56,679 nucleotides of DNA from contig AJWJ01000101.1 in NCBI GenBank assembly GCA_000277445.1, positions 1-56,679 of the forward strand. The letters run 5' to 3'. The notes under the pieces were generated by a model. That model was given only the letters and a program-made list of their open reading frames with translations, was not told where the DNA came from and made no database searches. The DNA comes from Polysphondylium violaceum. Taxonomy: Eukaryota; Evosea; Eumycetozoa; Dictyosteliales; Dictyosteliaceae. This document shows, piece after piece, positions 10,238 to 21,581 of this stretch (positions are counted from its first letter, which is position 1; the number at the start of each line of letters is the position of its first letter). Made by a program: the position numbers and the translations under genes.

Positions 10238-10896
10238 ATGCAAGCCTTGAAAATAGTAGTCGTTGGTGATGGTGCCGTTGGTAAAACTAGTATGCTCATT
10301 AGTTATACAACCAATGGAATACCAAATGATTATAATCCTACCATTTTTGACAACTATAGTGCTTTGGTAATGTCCAAAGAATTTAAAGTTCCCTATAATT
10401 TAGGTCTTTGGGATACAGCAGGTCAAGAAGGTAAATAGAGAAAATTTATAGTAAATCACCATCATTAATATTTGTATACTAATAAAAGTAAAAATAAATA
10501 GAATATGATAGACTTAGACATCTCAGCTATCCACATACAGATGTATTCATTGTATGTTTTTCTGCCATTAATCCAAATAGTTACAACAATGTTTTTGAAA
10601 AATGGTATCCGGAAATTAATCATTATGCTCCAGGTGTACCTATTGTACTCTGTGCTACACAAATCGATTTAAGAACAAATACTACCATTTTAAATAGACT
10701 CAGTCAAAAGAAATTAGTTCCAGTGACAACAGAACAAGGTGAAATTATGAGTAAAAAAATCAACGCTGCTGCATATTGTGAATGTAGTGCGCTCACACAA
10801 AAAGGTTTACATGAAGTTTTTGAAACAGTTATTCGTACTCATAATCGCCCTGTAGACAAGAAAAAGAAAAAACAAAGAACCTGTAACATAATGTAA
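10238..10896 (+). CDS. Rac-family small GTPase
   Basis: Two exons (10238-10430 and 10502-10896) encode 195 residues. It has a Rac-type P-loop (GDGAVGKTS), switch [11 protein letters not shown], switch [19 protein letters not shown], a Rho-type WYPE segment, and [10 protein letters not shown] as the G5 loop. The C-terminus has a basic stretch (KKKKKQR) and the CAAX box CNIM, so prenylation and membrane attachment are expected. Rac proteins switch actin assembly, endocytosis and motility in dictyostelids. The G4 motif reads TQID where Rac proteins have TKxD, so the guanine-specificity lysine is a glutamine, which may alter nucleotide affinity. The intron falls inside the switch II codon for Glu. 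I cannot assign a specific Rac name. Confidence 0.93.
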
Positions 10897-11576
10897 ATAA
10901 TAGTAAATAAAATAAATAAAGCCCCAAATTTTGTAAATATATTTTTTTTTTTTTTTTTTTTTAAATAGATATTTTTCAAAAAGCCCCCATTAAAATTTGC
11001 CCCATTGTGATGGGTTAATAGAAATAGAAATGCTTTATATTGCGGATGAATTGATAGATTCAATGGGTGCCCATTCAATTCTTTTATTTTACATTATGGA
11101 TAAATATCTATTTTTAAATTTTGGGTCCATAGATATCAAGTAAAGTATGAATGGTTTGTGGGACAATCAATCAATCAAAGAACGGATATCTCTTTAAAAT
11201 AGATGACTCCGAAGGACCCGAATCATGTGCCGATTGTTCTTTCAACACATTTCACCAATCTAATCAACCCATAGATATGAAATAATGGGTATGGAGAGAG
11301 GGTGTAAGAGTGCTATAGTTGGTATATTTGATTATGTATCAAATGGTTGATATCATGATTATAATTATCCCATTTATCCGTAAATTATTATTATTTTTTT
11401 TTTTTCTCATCACCTAAACTCCGACTTTGTAAAGAATCTTTTTTTTAAAAATTTTCCTTTCCTTATTGTTGTTTGTTTGTATTTAATGGATTTTTAAAAC
11501 ACATCCTATTTTATTTTTTGAATTTTTTTATTATTTGTAAATTTATTTCTTTGTATTATTAGTAGTAGTAAAAAAA
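10897..11576. other. intergenic
   Basis: This is 680 bp between the Rac stop codon and the start of the Sib gene. A less AT-rich patch at 11080-11370 carries broken, coding-like frames on the minus strand, but nothing long enough to call. The remainder is A/T runs. Confidence 0.5.
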
Positions 11577-14500
11577 ATGGATTCTACCTTTTTAAAAGGG
11601 AGATCAATTTTATATTCATTTTTTTTTATTTTTATTATATTATCTTTTTTCAACTCTTGTCAAGGTAATTTAATTAAATATTTATAAATTAAATTTCCAT
11701 CCAAATTTTTATTTATTTATTAATGTTTAAATTAATTTAAGCATCTCATTTTAGATATGCAACATTAAGTTGGCATGGTACTGATGATTATTTAACATAT
11801 GTCATCACTTTAAAAGCTTCATTTAGATATTCTTATTTTGCAGAGAATGGTATCGATGCTTCTATTGGAAAAACATTTGAACATGGAAAAATAATTTTTG
11901 ATGTTGGAAATATTTGGTATTATTATTATGAAACTGTATATTTTACTACAACTTCTATCAATTATGAACTTGATTATATGACTTGTGAATTTGTATTAAC
12001 TACTGAGTTTTTAGAAACTGGTATTTTTGATACCTATTGGCATAATGGTAATAGAATTCAATCACTTAAAAATAATGCAAACGGTAAGTAAAATAATTTT
12101 ATATATCTATAATATTTATATTAATATAAATTTAAAATAGGTTTATGGAATATAAATACAAATATTACAGTTTCATCTAGTAGGACAAATATTTATTCAC
12201 CTGTAACCAGTCTTTTACCAATCGTTGATATTCAATTTGGTAAAGTGAATGAATTTCAAGTGATTTCTTCAGATTATGATGGTGATCCCGGTGCATTAAA
12301 TTATAGATTATCCAGTGGTGCTTTAATGTCTGGTGACTCTTCTGCACCTGCTCGACAACCTCCTGGTTTCTCTATTGGCCTAAAGGGTTTGGTTTCTTAT
12401 AATCCCACTCAAATTGGACTTTGGTGTGCCCAAGTTTTTATAACTGATCTCAAGTCCAAGACATTTATCGTTGTTGACTTTATTTTAAATGTCACAAATG
12501 CAGTAGTAACAACAAACCTACCACCTGCCTTTCAAATCCCACCCACGCCAGCTCTTGGTTCCAATATAGAGTTTGAGGCTAGAAAAGAAAATGTAATCAC
12601 ACTGATTGGTTACTCTCCTCAATCAAACTTTTTTGTAAATGTTTTCTTGGGGGATATTCCAATTGGAATGACCCTTTCATCACAAGCTGGTACAAACCCT
12701 GCTAGTAGAATTGCTAAATGGACACCAACAGTAAATGACGTTGGTGCCTATGTTGTCTCTGCCACTGTTGTAGATTCCAAAGGTATTGCTCTTCCTTATG
12801 GTTCTCATACATTTATTATCACTGTCAAACAGCCTGAATGTGGACAGGGTACTTTGGTATGTGCCAACAATGTCTGCAAATGCCAATGTGATTCTGGTTG
12901 GAATGGAACAAAATGTGATTCTTGTTTACCAAATACATATGGCCCCAATTGCCTACCACTACCTCCTTGTATCCATGGTACACCAAACAGTGGAACATTT
13001 GGGGATGGTAAATGTATATGTCAGCCTGGCTGGTCTGGTCCAAGTTGTAATGAATCTGTCTCTCAAAGATGTGTACCTACCAATCCAAGCTCTATTATTT
13101 TGTCTAGTAATTCATCCAATTTAATTCGTCCAAATGTTGTACAAGCCTATATGGTTCCTTCGAGTCCATTATCAATCCCTCTTTTGGTTCAAACCAATGT
13201 TCCTATAAACTTGTTGTTTTTGGTGGATGTCACCTGTCCATCGACATTGATGACAAGATATCAACAAATTAAAACCTATTATCAAAACTTTAAAGACACC
13301 ATAAACAATGATAATTTGTTAATTGGTCTAGGTACTTTTTCAGATTCCCCATCACTGTCAAATCCATTTACCATGGTATCCACTTTCAAAAATGATATTA
13401 GTATTGAGATAAATAATCTTGCACTAATGTCTGGCTCTCCAACTGCCGGTGCCATATTTACCTCTTTGGCCAGCGCTATAAAGTTATCTCCATGGCAAAA
13501 TGGTGCAATTAGAGTTGTGATTATGATTACCGATAATACTTTGGTTGCCTCTGCAAGTGATATCAAGATTGCTAAAGATCAAATCCTAGAATCGAATGTT
13601 CTATTCGGATTTGTTCCAATAGATACTTCATCAACCTCTATCGATGGTATTATTAGTGATCTTGGATTTGGTAGATGTTATCCTTGGACTTTAAATGTCC
13701 CTTACTTTACTGCCTACTCTATCCTATTTAATCAATTATTAAGTGATAGAATTATTAGAGTTAAAAGTGACTCAGCTGGTTTAGTTGTTAGCCCACCAAC
13801 CTCTGGCGCCAATATAAATTCATTTACAAGTATCATTTCTATCGATAGCAACAATAATCCTCTTTCAAATGTAACCTATCAAGTTATTGGTTATGATGTC
13901 CAAACTATTTTTACAACCATTAATCACCCACCTACAACATCACCCTCTTCCATATCAGTATTGGAAGACTCTGGTAGCTATGATTTCTCTATTAAAGCCA
14001 ATGATCAAGATTTAAATATTTTAACAGTCCAATTCCCATCTTTACCAACTCTTGGGTTGATTTCCTATTCAAATATAAATATTGATCCTGCATCTCAATA
14101 TTTAATAACAAATGCTCTTAGATTTACTCCAACACCAAATAGTTTTGGAAATGAAATCATAACTTTTATCATTTCTGATGGTTGTTTAAGTGTAAGTGCT
14201 AATCTATCAATTACTGTGATATCAACCAATGATCCACCAACTTGTCAAGATATTTTTATAACCACTGATCAAAATACTGCCAAAACCTTTACAGTGTCTG
14301 GTCTAGACTATGATCAAGATTCCCTCTTTATTTCTTTTTCCTCATTGACCAGTCTTAGTAATACAGGTGTATTAAAAGATGGGGATGATATATCATTGGT
14401 TGAAGGTCAAAAATATATCTCTCCAATGCAATTAACATTCACACCTTTATTAAGTGGCAATGGAAATGTATCGATTCCATTTATTGTTTATGATGGTTCT

Positions 14501-17287
14501 ACTTCATCTCAATGTACATTAATAGTAGGTGTTTCAAGAGTAAATGTTGCTCCAATCATTCAAATTGTTTCACCTCAAACTACCATTCCAACTGTTGCCA
14601 AAAATATTTCTTTTACAGTCGCCGATCCAGATATTAACGAGCTCTTGTCTGTAGATATCACTGATTTCAATTCTGGTGGAGGTACATTTTATAATTCTCA
14701 AATGGAATTAATTGGCACACCTCCATTTAATTTGGGAAGCTATGCTGTATCTTTATCAAGTTCTAAATCTGACTACATTGTCTATGTTGCTCCATCCACT
14801 CAAGAGACTGGTGTTTATTTTACAATTTCAGTGACTGATAAATCTGGTGCTTCTGTTAGTAAAACTGTAAATATTAATATAGTTGGTGAAAGACCCAACT
14901 CACCTCCTGTACCAACACCAGTAGGTCCATTTACATTTGAGCAAGACACTGAATCACCAATTTTTATATTAAATGGTACAGATGTAAATTTACCATTCGA
15001 TGAAATTTTAACCGTTGCTATTGTATCTAATCCAATTTTTGGTACTTTGTTATTGCAAAACAATACAGAGCCACCTTCATCTGGTCAAGCACCCTTTTCT
15101 ATTAAATATAAACCAAACTCTGGTTTCTATGGTAGTGATTCCTTTGATTTCAATGTAATTGATAGTTTGGGTGTTTATGGAGACTTTGCATTCACAGTCA
15201 CCTTTACTGTTACTCATGTAAACCATTACCCCTCTGGATCAGTGCCAGATATATATGTAAATCAATATTCAAACATTACCGAAATGGATATCGTTGCCTC
15301 TGATATTGACAATGATTTAATAACATTGACAGTGATTGGTTTCCCCAAATATGGTCAACTCTTACAAACTGATTTGGTCCCAATAACTAATGAAAATAAC
15401 ATTGTTACTGATAGCAATTACAACATCAAATACTCTGTTGATCCAAGTATAACCTTTGATTTCAACTCTACATACACTATAAATATCTGTGACAATTATG
15501 AATCTAATCCACTTTGTATTGAAAAAACCGGTACTATTTTTTATAAATTTATAAACTCTCCACCAGTTTCATATGATGTCAAGTTTTCTACAAATCAAGC
15601 CACTCAAGTAGTCATATTGTTAAATGGTACTGATGCACAAGATGGCGTCAATTTAAATGCTTTGATTTCTAGTCTACCCAAACATGGTTCGATATATACT
15701 CCTGATGGCACCTTAATCACATCCACTGAAACTTTGGTACCAATGAAATTATTGTACACCCCAAATCCAACCGAGTCTGATCGAGATACTCCATTTGGAC
15801 TAGGGCCATTGGAAACTATGATGTATCAATTGGTAGATTCACATGGTCTAACATCAGAGGTATCTAAAATTGAAGTACATGTAATTGCTGTCATTCCACC
15901 TGAATATACTGGCTCAACAAATCTAACAACCAATGAAGACACTCCACTTATTATACCAATTAATAATATTCCTGGAGGTGATGGTAAAACTAGTTTATCC
16001 ATTTCATCATTTACAGGAAGAGGACAATTATTCATCGTATCCTCTGATAAAGATGAAAGCAAGTTGATTTCACAATATCCTTTCAACTCTACAAAATCAA
16101 GTAATCAATATACACTCAAATATGTTCCATTAAAAGATGACTTTGGAGATGATATTGCACAAATCCATCTACTTCTATACTCAAAACACTCTTCACCATT
16201 GTATACAATCCACTTGTCTGTATCACCCATCAATGATCCACCAGTATTTATACCATTGAAATACTTTAATGGCAATCTATCATTTGCACTAAACAATATC
16301 ATTGATGTTACCTCTAACACCTCTGCTATAGTGGTTTGGGATGCTACCGATATTGATTCTCCCAAGAGTTCTTTATACTCTAGAGCAGTCTCTATACCCA
16401 ATCGTGGTAAACTATATCTATATGATTCTCATCAACCTGGATTTATTGGAGAACAAGTAATTCTTGGTACTGTTATCAATGCATCAGCCATAGATGGACT
16501 CTTTAGAGTAGTATATAAACCAGTTTTGGGTACATCTGGTAAAGGTTACTCATTTTTTAGTTTGACAATCCTTGATGAATATCATGTTTCTGAACCTTAT
16601 CCAATCAGTGTCGATGTCTCTTCTGTTAATTTACCTCCAATCATTTTCACAAACTCAAGCTATTTTGAAATTGATCAAAGTAATGCATTTTCAATCACTG
16701 GTGTTTCTATTGATGATCCAGATTCCAAAGAAAATAATATTTCTTTGACAATCTCAATTGTAAATAGCCTAGGTGAAACATTTACACCTGAGTCTAGTGA
16801 GGTTTTAACATTGTATGATTTCTATCAAAAATCCTGTAGCTTTATCACAAACAATACATTGGTTATTCAATGTTTATCGACAAAACACCAATTAAATCAT
16901 TTCCTAAACAACATTTATTGTCAACTAAACACTCCAGGCAATTACTCAATGGTGGTGTTGGTAGATGATTTGGGTTACAATGCACCATCAATCAAAAGAA
17001 ATAGTTCTAGATTAACAGATACAAAATCAATTGCCATTGTCGTCAATCAAACCATTCGTAGTCCATCCAAAAACTATGGACCATTGATAGGTGGTCTTGT
17101 AGCAGCTGGTGCTGTTGTAGCAGCTTTGGTAGCATTTGGAATATATAGATTGTTAAAGAAAAAAGCACCACCTACTGATGCTTTCTTTGGTGATGCTCCT
17201 GGTTTTGATTCGAATGTTTCTTCCAATCCACTTTATAAACCTTCTATGAAATCTCAAAATCCTTTATATGAAGAGATTACTGCTTAA
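11577..17287 (+). CDS. Sib-type integrin-beta-like adhesion receptor
   Basis: Exons 11577-11664, 11742-12083 and 12141-17287 encode 1858 residues. Exon 1 supplies a signal peptide. A PA14-like lectin or cell-surface N-terminal region (unassigned), Cys-rich EGF-like repeats (about 376-450) and a vWA-type domain (about 496-675) follow, then a long array of beta-sandwich, cadherin-like repeats. A Gly/Ala-rich membrane span (about 1789-1811) leads to a 46-residue tail with two NPLY motifs (1839-1842 and 1850-1853). That tail is the hallmark of dictyostelid Sib proteins, which bind talin and mediate adhesion to substrate and particles. The metal-ion site of the vWA domain is degenerate: LVDVTCPST in place of DxSxS. 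Length is in the Sib range. Which of SibA-E it matches I cannot say. Confidence 0.9.
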
Positions 17288-17817
17288 AATAAATAAATAA
17301 AAGTTCTTTAACATTTAAAATAATTTATAAGAGTGTTGTCTCTGTTATATAATAGAGAGGGATACTAGTGTTTGCTCCTCTAACAATTAGAGTTATATTC
17401 AGTAGAGATCTCTACTGAATCAATTGGAATGATTTGTAATATTTAACAATATTATTTATAGTTTTAATAAAAATGATTTACAATTAAATATCACACTTTT
17501 GAGATGAAATTAAAATATTACAGTCAATTCCATCTATAATACAATATATATGATCTACACCTTATATATCATCCTATTTTATTAAACCACAAATGAGTTC
17601 AATTCCAGAGATGTTTACAGAATATCTTCAATCGATAGATCTGATATCTGGATTTTACTTAAATAGAACATAACTTTGAGAATGCTCAATTATAAAAGAT
17701 TAAATTAAAATGCACACCCTTCTAAAATTAAACTTGGGGAAGAGAGAGGAATTTGTAGTCATTGTTATTAAAAATATTAGCTCTCCCGACAAATGAATAT
17801 TTTTTAAAAAAGAGTCT
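17288..17817. other. intergenic between Sib gene and tRNA-iMet
   Basis: This 530-bp gene-free stretch contains a 24-bp perfect palindrome (listed separately) and, just before it, the short hairpin CTCTAA-caa-TTAGAG near 17378-17392. The rest is AT-rich without coding signal. Confidence 0.55.
17397..17420. repeat. 24-bp perfect palindrome
   Basis: The two 12-base arms are ATTCAGTAGAGA and TCTCTACTGAAT, with no spacer. It lies 110 bp after the stop codon of the Sib gene. It could form a hairpin in the 3' end of the transcript or a protein-binding site; neither is shown. Confidence 0.6.
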
Positions 17818-17888
17818 AGCTCAGCCAGGTTTCGATCCTGGGACCTTAAGGTTATGAGCCTCACGCGCTACCCCTGAGCCACTGAGCT
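17818..17888 (-). tRNA. initiator tRNA-Met (CAT)
   Basis: This is a 71-base cloverleaf on the minus strand. The acceptor AGCTCAG/CTGAGCT pairs fully and begins with A1:U72. The anticodon loop CTCATAA gives CAT. The T loop reads ATCGAAA, with A54 and A60 instead of TTC. A1:U72 and the A54/A60 T loop are features of eukaryotic initiator tRNAs. One mismatch (T12/C23) is seen in the D stem. A run of six T lies six bases downstream as terminator. Confidence 0.9.
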
Positions 17889-17899
17889 TTAGATGAAAT
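17889..17899 (-). promoter_or_regulatory. tRNA-iMet 5' leader motif
   Basis: In tRNA orientation this is ATTTCATCTAA directly before the mature 5' end, identical to the tRNA-Phe leader at 132-142. Further upstream lie the related box CATCATCATTAAAACAAAAA (17947-17966) and GGGCAATATGC (18001-18011), the latter 113 bp from the tRNA, closely matching the spacing at tRNA-Phe. Confidence 0.5.
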
Positions 17900-18035
17900 T
17901 TGTAAAAAAATAACAATATTTGTACCCCAAAACTTTTTAATGTCTGCATCATCATTAAAACAAAAAAATCATCATTTCAATTCATATTAAATTTGAAGGA
18001 GGGCAATATGCGAGCAATGGCTCCATCCTATTTAA

Positions 18036-18658
18036 AAAAAAATCAGGGTTGGATCTTTGAATGCTTCTTTCGATTCAAACAAAATCCCCTCACCCTCCTA
18101 CTTCACTGAATGGGAATCAATGCTAGAGAGCAAAAACTGCACCAGTGGTCCTCGCTACAACCACTATCACTCACAACAGTCTGAGAATATCTTGGCGCAG
18201 TTTTTGCTACAACTCTAAAAAATCTTACAACTGAGATCTCATCGAGAGATACCTACTCAACTCGTTTATCTATAGATGATATATGTTTAATTTTGTTTGT
18301 TCTAAAACAAATAAACTGTTACTTGCCGAGTGTTGTCTGCAACAATCATAGATAGATTGTTGGATTTCTTTCACCAAAACCGGCATTTTATAAGAGTATT
18401 GAAGAAACTCTAAAATTTCCTTTTAGATAGTTCCGGTTTAACCCTTTACATTATATATGTGTGAAAGTACACTCGCTTGAAGTTCAAGTACTCACTTTCT
18501 CCTTTTTCAATAAAAGTTTAACAATTACACAATTATATCTACAAAATACCCTATCAACAAGAGATATGTTTGTAAATAGGTTGAATAGAAAATTAAATGA
18601 AGCGAATAGGCCCATATCTTTCTATCTGGTGGACTCACAAAAGAAATGCGAAATCTGA
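18036..18658 (+). pseudogene. decayed reading frame of unknown family
   Basis: Base composition here is less AT-rich than the surrounding intergenic DNA. A frame open at 18036-18218 has coding-like residue use (for example PSPSYFTEWESMLE). A second frame, shifted relative to the first, runs over 18221-18658 with two internal stops; its last open part (18461-18658) ends in 65 residues with a plausible globular composition. No start codon opens the first part. I do not recognise the family. The frame shift and stops point to a relic. The 12-bp inverted repeat 18129-18140/18197-18208 lies inside it. It could also be chance open frames; the call is tentative. Confidence 0.35.
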
Positions 18659-18890
18659 AAAATGATGATCAAATTTTTTGTTTTAATAATTTTTTTTTTT
18701 TTTTTTCATAATTATCAAAGTTTCATTTTTCTTTCCAATCTATATAGATAAACACAACTTAAAACTTATATATCTAAAGATATAGTTACATTCATTTCAT
18801 TTACATATATTTCATTTATATTTGAATCCTTCATATAGCTAGATATATATAATTTAAAACTATATATCTAAATACAGATATACATACAAG

Positions 18891-19808
18891 ATGTTTAAAA
18901 ATATAATCAAGCCAAATAGTATTAAATCATATAGCAGTTTGTTCAATAGCAGATCTATTACTCAGCAACAAAGCTATCATACAGCTGGTGGAGAATTTAG
19001 CGCACTCTATGCAAATAGCCCTCAACCACGTATGAAAGCTACTACTATTCTATGTGTGCGTCGAAATGGGAAGGTAACATAGATTTTCTTTATATCAAAT
19101 ATATATTATATAAAATATAGATTAATCATTAACGCCTTGGTAAAATTTAATCAGACAGTCCTGATTGGTGACGGTCAAGTTACACTGGGCCATTCTATTG
19201 TCAAACCCAATGCCAAAAAGATTAGAAAGCTTGCAGACGGAAAAATTATTGCAGGTTTTGCAGGCTCTGTTGCCGATGCATTCACTTTGTTTGAATTGTT
19301 GGAGAAAAAACTCACCGAACACAGAGGTCTCTTGTTAAAGAGTTGTGTGGAGCTCGCTCAACAATGGAGAACAGATAAATACTATAGAAGACTTGAAGCA
19401 AGTCTAATTGTTGCCGACAAAGACATCATCCTCAACATTGATGGCAACGGTGATGTTTTGGAGCCCAACGACGGTATTTTGTCTATTGGTAGCGGTGGTG
19501 ATTTTGCCCTCTCTGCCGCCAGAGCACTCCTCACTGTTGAAGACATGGATCCAGAAGAAATAGCCAAACGTTCCATGAAAATTGCTGCCGATATCTGTAT
19601 TTACACCAATCACAATTTCATCATGGAAGTCATTGACAGCAACAAACCAGACGAACCAACAAATAACACCACTCCACCATCCTCCTCAACCACCAACTCT
19701 ACATCGTTGGAGTCTGAAAACATGACTTCCTCTACCTTGTCAACCACTCCAAATGAAACTCTCAACAATGCTAAACAAGATATTTCTAAAGATACCAAAT
19801 CAGAATAA
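18891..19808 (+). CDS. hslV: mitochondrial HslV (ClpQ) protease subunit
   Basis: Exons 18891-19073 and 19155-19808 give 278 residues. HslV is the proteasome-beta-like peptidase ring that works with the HslU ATPase in bacteria and in mitochondria of some protists. The first 50 residues are Ser/Lys/Asn-rich and lack acidic residues up to about 34, as in a mitochondrial presequence. The mature N-terminus is at [11 protein letters not shown], with Thr51 as predicted nucleophile. [27 protein letters not shown], the WRTDK segment, [11 protein letters not shown] and ADICIYTNH all match HslV. The exon join lies exactly between NGK and TVLIGDGQ. A Ser/Thr/Asn-rich C-terminal tail of about 50 residues is added. 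No HslU is seen in this window. Confidence 0.93.
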
Positions 19809-20010
19809 TTAGATATATAAAAGAAATTAAAATCGAGATTTGTAAAAATTATTGTCAAAAAAAAAAAAAAACCGTTTTAATAAATTGATTTTTTATTTTT
19901 TAAAAGTTAGAAAAAACGAAACAATTCATATTAACCGAAATTCTAATTTCGATTTTGAAAATTATAATATTTAAAACTGTTTAGAGATTATTATTTGTTT
20001 CAAAATTATT

Positions 20011-21207
20011 ATGTTTCCAAAAGTAATTCAAAAATATTTATTGGATATTATCATTGATCATTATAGATTAAATGAATATAGTCCAGTTTGTGAAATTAGA
20101 AATTGTGCTCTCGTAAATTGGGAATGGTTTAACTATTTATCAATATTTACGAGTCGAGAGAGAATTATTGGTCATGATGTATTAAAAATCAAAAAATATG
20201 TAGATGGTGCAGATAAAAATAATGATTCCCAACTATATCAATTTATAAAATATGATAAAATACAATATCTAATGTTGGAATTCTTTCAAATTGATCAAAA
20301 TGCAATATATATCATTAATAATGATTTAGTGGACTTAAAGAAAGTTACATTGATTCAAAAAAAACAAAGTGAAAAGGAGGACCATGTGAAGATCATATGG
20401 AATATGTCTGTGTGCAACAAGATTTTAATAGATTTGAATCAACTAAGACCAAACCTAGATATAAATGTTGATTTTTTTATAAATTCACCTTCAAGAATCA
20501 ATATTCAACAAAACTTTTTACAAGAAAGTGTTCGTTTTCAAACAAATGATATCAAGCTAAAGTTTTATTATCAAGAACATGCACCATTTGATGAATTTAT
20601 TTTATGTTTAAAACCAAAATCAATTTATTTACAAGCTTTAGAGTTACCAGATAAAAGTAAATTCCATATCCCTTGGCTCCACACCCTATCCATTTCAAAT
20701 AGATTTTATGAAAAGGTAGTGATTAAAGATGATTATTTACCATTGTTTGCACTTTTACGTTTTTTACAAAGTCCCAATTTACATAGTTTTAAATTTCAAC
20801 TTCAATTCCATATGCTCTATAAATTATATTCCTCTACAGAGGGTTTTGTACATCAAGAAATCGTTCAAGAAAATCATGATGATTATACTTTTTGCAGTCA
20901 TTATAAACAACAAAGAATGCCATCTCAAGAAATTCCCCCATTTTATAGGGCAATATGGAATCAGTGTTTAAAATTATTAACCTTTAGTTCAACTTTAAAG
21001 AATTTATCAATTTCAGATTCATTATGTTTTTGTGATAGCCATAGTGAACTTACTGTACCACTAGATTTAAAAAGAGATTTCACTCAAGTGCTTTGTTATA
21101 ATACATCTCTGGAAAATGTTACTTTTAAAAATATCAATTTTATTTCATTTGAAATGATAAAAGAAATCAAGGTATTCAATAAAAATTTAAATATTAAATT
21201 GAAATAA
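20011..21207 (+). CDS. F-box-like orphan protein
   Basis: This intronless 398-residue protein starts with a segment (PKVIQKYLLDIII ... ALVNWEWFNYLS, residues 3-45) that resembles the degenerate F-box-like N-termini of many dictyostelid proteins of unknown function. The rest is leucine-, asparagine- and phenylalanine-rich and may form irregular repeats late in the chain (for example LKNLSISDS and LENVTFKNINF), loosely like LRR strands. If the F-box is real it would act as a substrate adaptor of an SCF ubiquitin ligase; that is inference. I do not recognise a specific family. There is no signal peptide or membrane span. The gene lies between hslV and tRNA-Thr. Confidence 0.65.
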   Translation: MFPKVIQKYLLDIIIDHYRLNEYSPVCEIRNCALVNWEWFNYLSIFTSRERIIGHDVLKIKKYVDGADKNNDSQLYQFIKYDKIQYLMLEFFQIDQNAIYIINNDLVDLKKVTLIQKKQSEKEDHVKIIWNMSVCNKILIDLNQLRPNLDINVDFFINSPSRINIQQNFLQESVRFQTNDIKLKFYYQEHAPFDEFILCLKPKSIYLQALELPDKSKFHIPWLHTLSISNRFYEKVVIKDDYLPLFALLRFLQSPNLHSFKFQLQFHMLYKLYSSTEGFVHQEIVQENHDDYTFCSHYKQQRMPSQEIPPFYRAIWNQCLKLLTFSSTLKNLSISDSLCFCDSHSELTVPLDLKRDFTQVLCYNTSLENVTFKNINFISFEMIKEIKVFNKNLNIKLK

Positions 21208-21510
21208 AATTAAAAAAATTCTTTAGAAACTGAATTTTATTGATATTTATACCTTTAGTAGATATCTAAAACTGAAATCAGTAAAATTGTAATTACTACC
21301 TAACTTTCTAAACTCCTGTAAATGCACTGAACGAGGTACTATAGTTGGACAATATAGATTCTAAAATGTTCGTTAGGGTTTCAGACTATTAAATTATATC
21401 CTCAATGTACTGAAAATGTGAGATTTAAGGGAAAAGTGTAATGAAAACTCAGATCAAAATTTTGATAAAAAAAAAATTAAAGCCCGACAATTGAATTTTA
21501 TCAATAAAAA
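21208..21510. other. intergenic
   Basis: About 300 bp between the F-box-like gene and tRNA-Thr. I see no gene or repeat in it. Confidence 0.5.
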
Positions 21511-21581
21511 GGCTCCAATGGGGATCGAACCCATGACCTCTTCCTTACTAGGGAAGCGCAATACCACTATGCTATGGAGCC
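21511..21581 (-). tRNA. tRNA-Thr (AGT)
   Basis: This is a 71-base cloverleaf on the minus strand. The acceptor is GGCTCCA/TGGAGCC, the D arm GCAT/TTGC, and the anticodon stem CTTCC/GGAAG around CTAGTAA, which gives anticodon AGT (Thr, decoded as inosine). The T arm is ATGGG/CCCAT with TTCGATC. Five T follow the acceptor directly. Confidence 0.95.

Noticed and set aside
10839-11370. Minus-strand coding-like bits after the Rac gene
   Set aside because: Frames break every few dozen codons and partly overlap the Rac 3' end; not enough to call even a pseudogene.
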